Part shown: positions 5,562 to 5,769 of the stretch, in pieces
Numbering within the stretch: position 1 is the stretch's first letter
Layout of the letters: each line of letters begins with the position of its first letter
Assembly (NCBI GenBank): GCA_910588285.1
Contig: CAJUQB010000173.1
Coordinates: forward strand, 1-5,769
DNA length: 5,769 nt
Direction of reading: 5' to 3'
Source: an uncultured Lachnospiraceae bacterium
GTDB taxonomy: Bacteria; Bacillota; Clostridia; Lachnospirales; Lachnospiraceae
Notes under the pieces: generated by a model
Database searches by the model: none
Seen by the model: only the letters and a program-made list of their open reading frames with translations
What the model was told of the DNA's origin: nothing
Made by a program: the position numbers and the translations under genes

Positions 5562-5756
5562 GTTACTTTTCAATATGCCAGAATATATACGTTAAGTGTC
5601 AATCTGTCAGAACTTAAAATTCTTGATGTAGAAGTGGGATTAGATTGGGCGCTGTTAGTTGCATACAATCGAGGCAAAATGGAATCTGTAAGACATTTAG
5701 CTATCTATAATCGTTTTGCAAATTTGTTACCATACCGCCTGCGGCGGCACAAATGA
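5562..5756 (+). pseudogene. Possible gene remnant: 64-codon open frame without a proper start
   Basis: After a TGA at 5559-5561 a single frame stays open for 64 codons to a TGA at 5754-5756. The translation looks protein-like (SELKILDVEVGLDWALLVAYN, split here at residue level: SELKILDV, then GLDWALLVAYNRGKM, then AIYNRFANLLPYRL) and ends in basic RLRRHK. The only ATG in frame is at 5679, with no ribosome site. The DNA is more AT-rich than the neighbouring genes, with codons such as TTA, AGA and CGA. It could be the C-terminal fragment of a decayed or transferred gene, or chance. I do not recognise a family. A small hairpin CCGCC-TGC-GGCGG (5735-5747) lies at the end of the frame but has no T-run after it. 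Confidence 0.25.
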
Positions 5757-5769
5757 TAATGAAAGTCTC

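Overview
The window looks like a low-to-mid GC Firmicute, most likely a Clostridia/Lachnospiraceae-type gut bacterium. This is inferred from strong AGGAGG-type ribosome sites, CTG- and GAG-rich codon use inside AT-rich intergenic DNA, a DexB-like GH13 glucosidase, and a type I-C-like CRISPR repeat. No rRNA or marker gene is present, so the taxonomy is an inference.

Layout. Positions 1-55 are the end of a CRISPR leader. Positions 56-625 hold a nine-repeat, eight-spacer array with the type I-C-like repeat (GTCGCCCCCCGCGTGGGGG followed by CGTGGATTGAAAC). It reads left to right. Repeats are uniform beside the leader and become strongly divergent at the right-hand (trailer) end. No cas gene lies in the window; in the usual I-C order they would be to the left. 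Positions 626-1315 are about 690 bases with no convincing protein gene, containing several inverted repeats, a possible promoter and two tandem very short reading frames just before the next gene.

Positions 1316-1795 encode a small multi-pass membrane protein of unknown role. It is followed after 31 bases by a DexB-like glucan 1,6-alpha-glucosidase (1827-3497), probably in the same transcript. A convergent acyltransferase-3 membrane protein (3477-4553, minus strand) overlaps the glucosidase tail by 21 bases. From the other side of a compact intergenic region with two interleaved divergent promoters, a nitrilase-superfamily amidohydrolase (4672-5550) is read on the plus strand. The last ~220 bases are AT-rich, with an open frame lacking a proper start that may be a gene remnant.

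How the parts relate. The glucosidase would release glucose from isomalto-oligosaccharides or dextran-derived chains in the cytoplasm. The acyltransferase probably modifies a surface or envelope molecule, and the C-N hydrolase cleaves an unidentified amide or nitrile-like substrate. These three are ordinary housekeeping/accessory metabolism with no evident joint pathway. The most informative part is the CRISPR array, whose repeats form an ordered series of sequence variants, including a paired change that preserves a stem base pair. I see no clear new system in the window.
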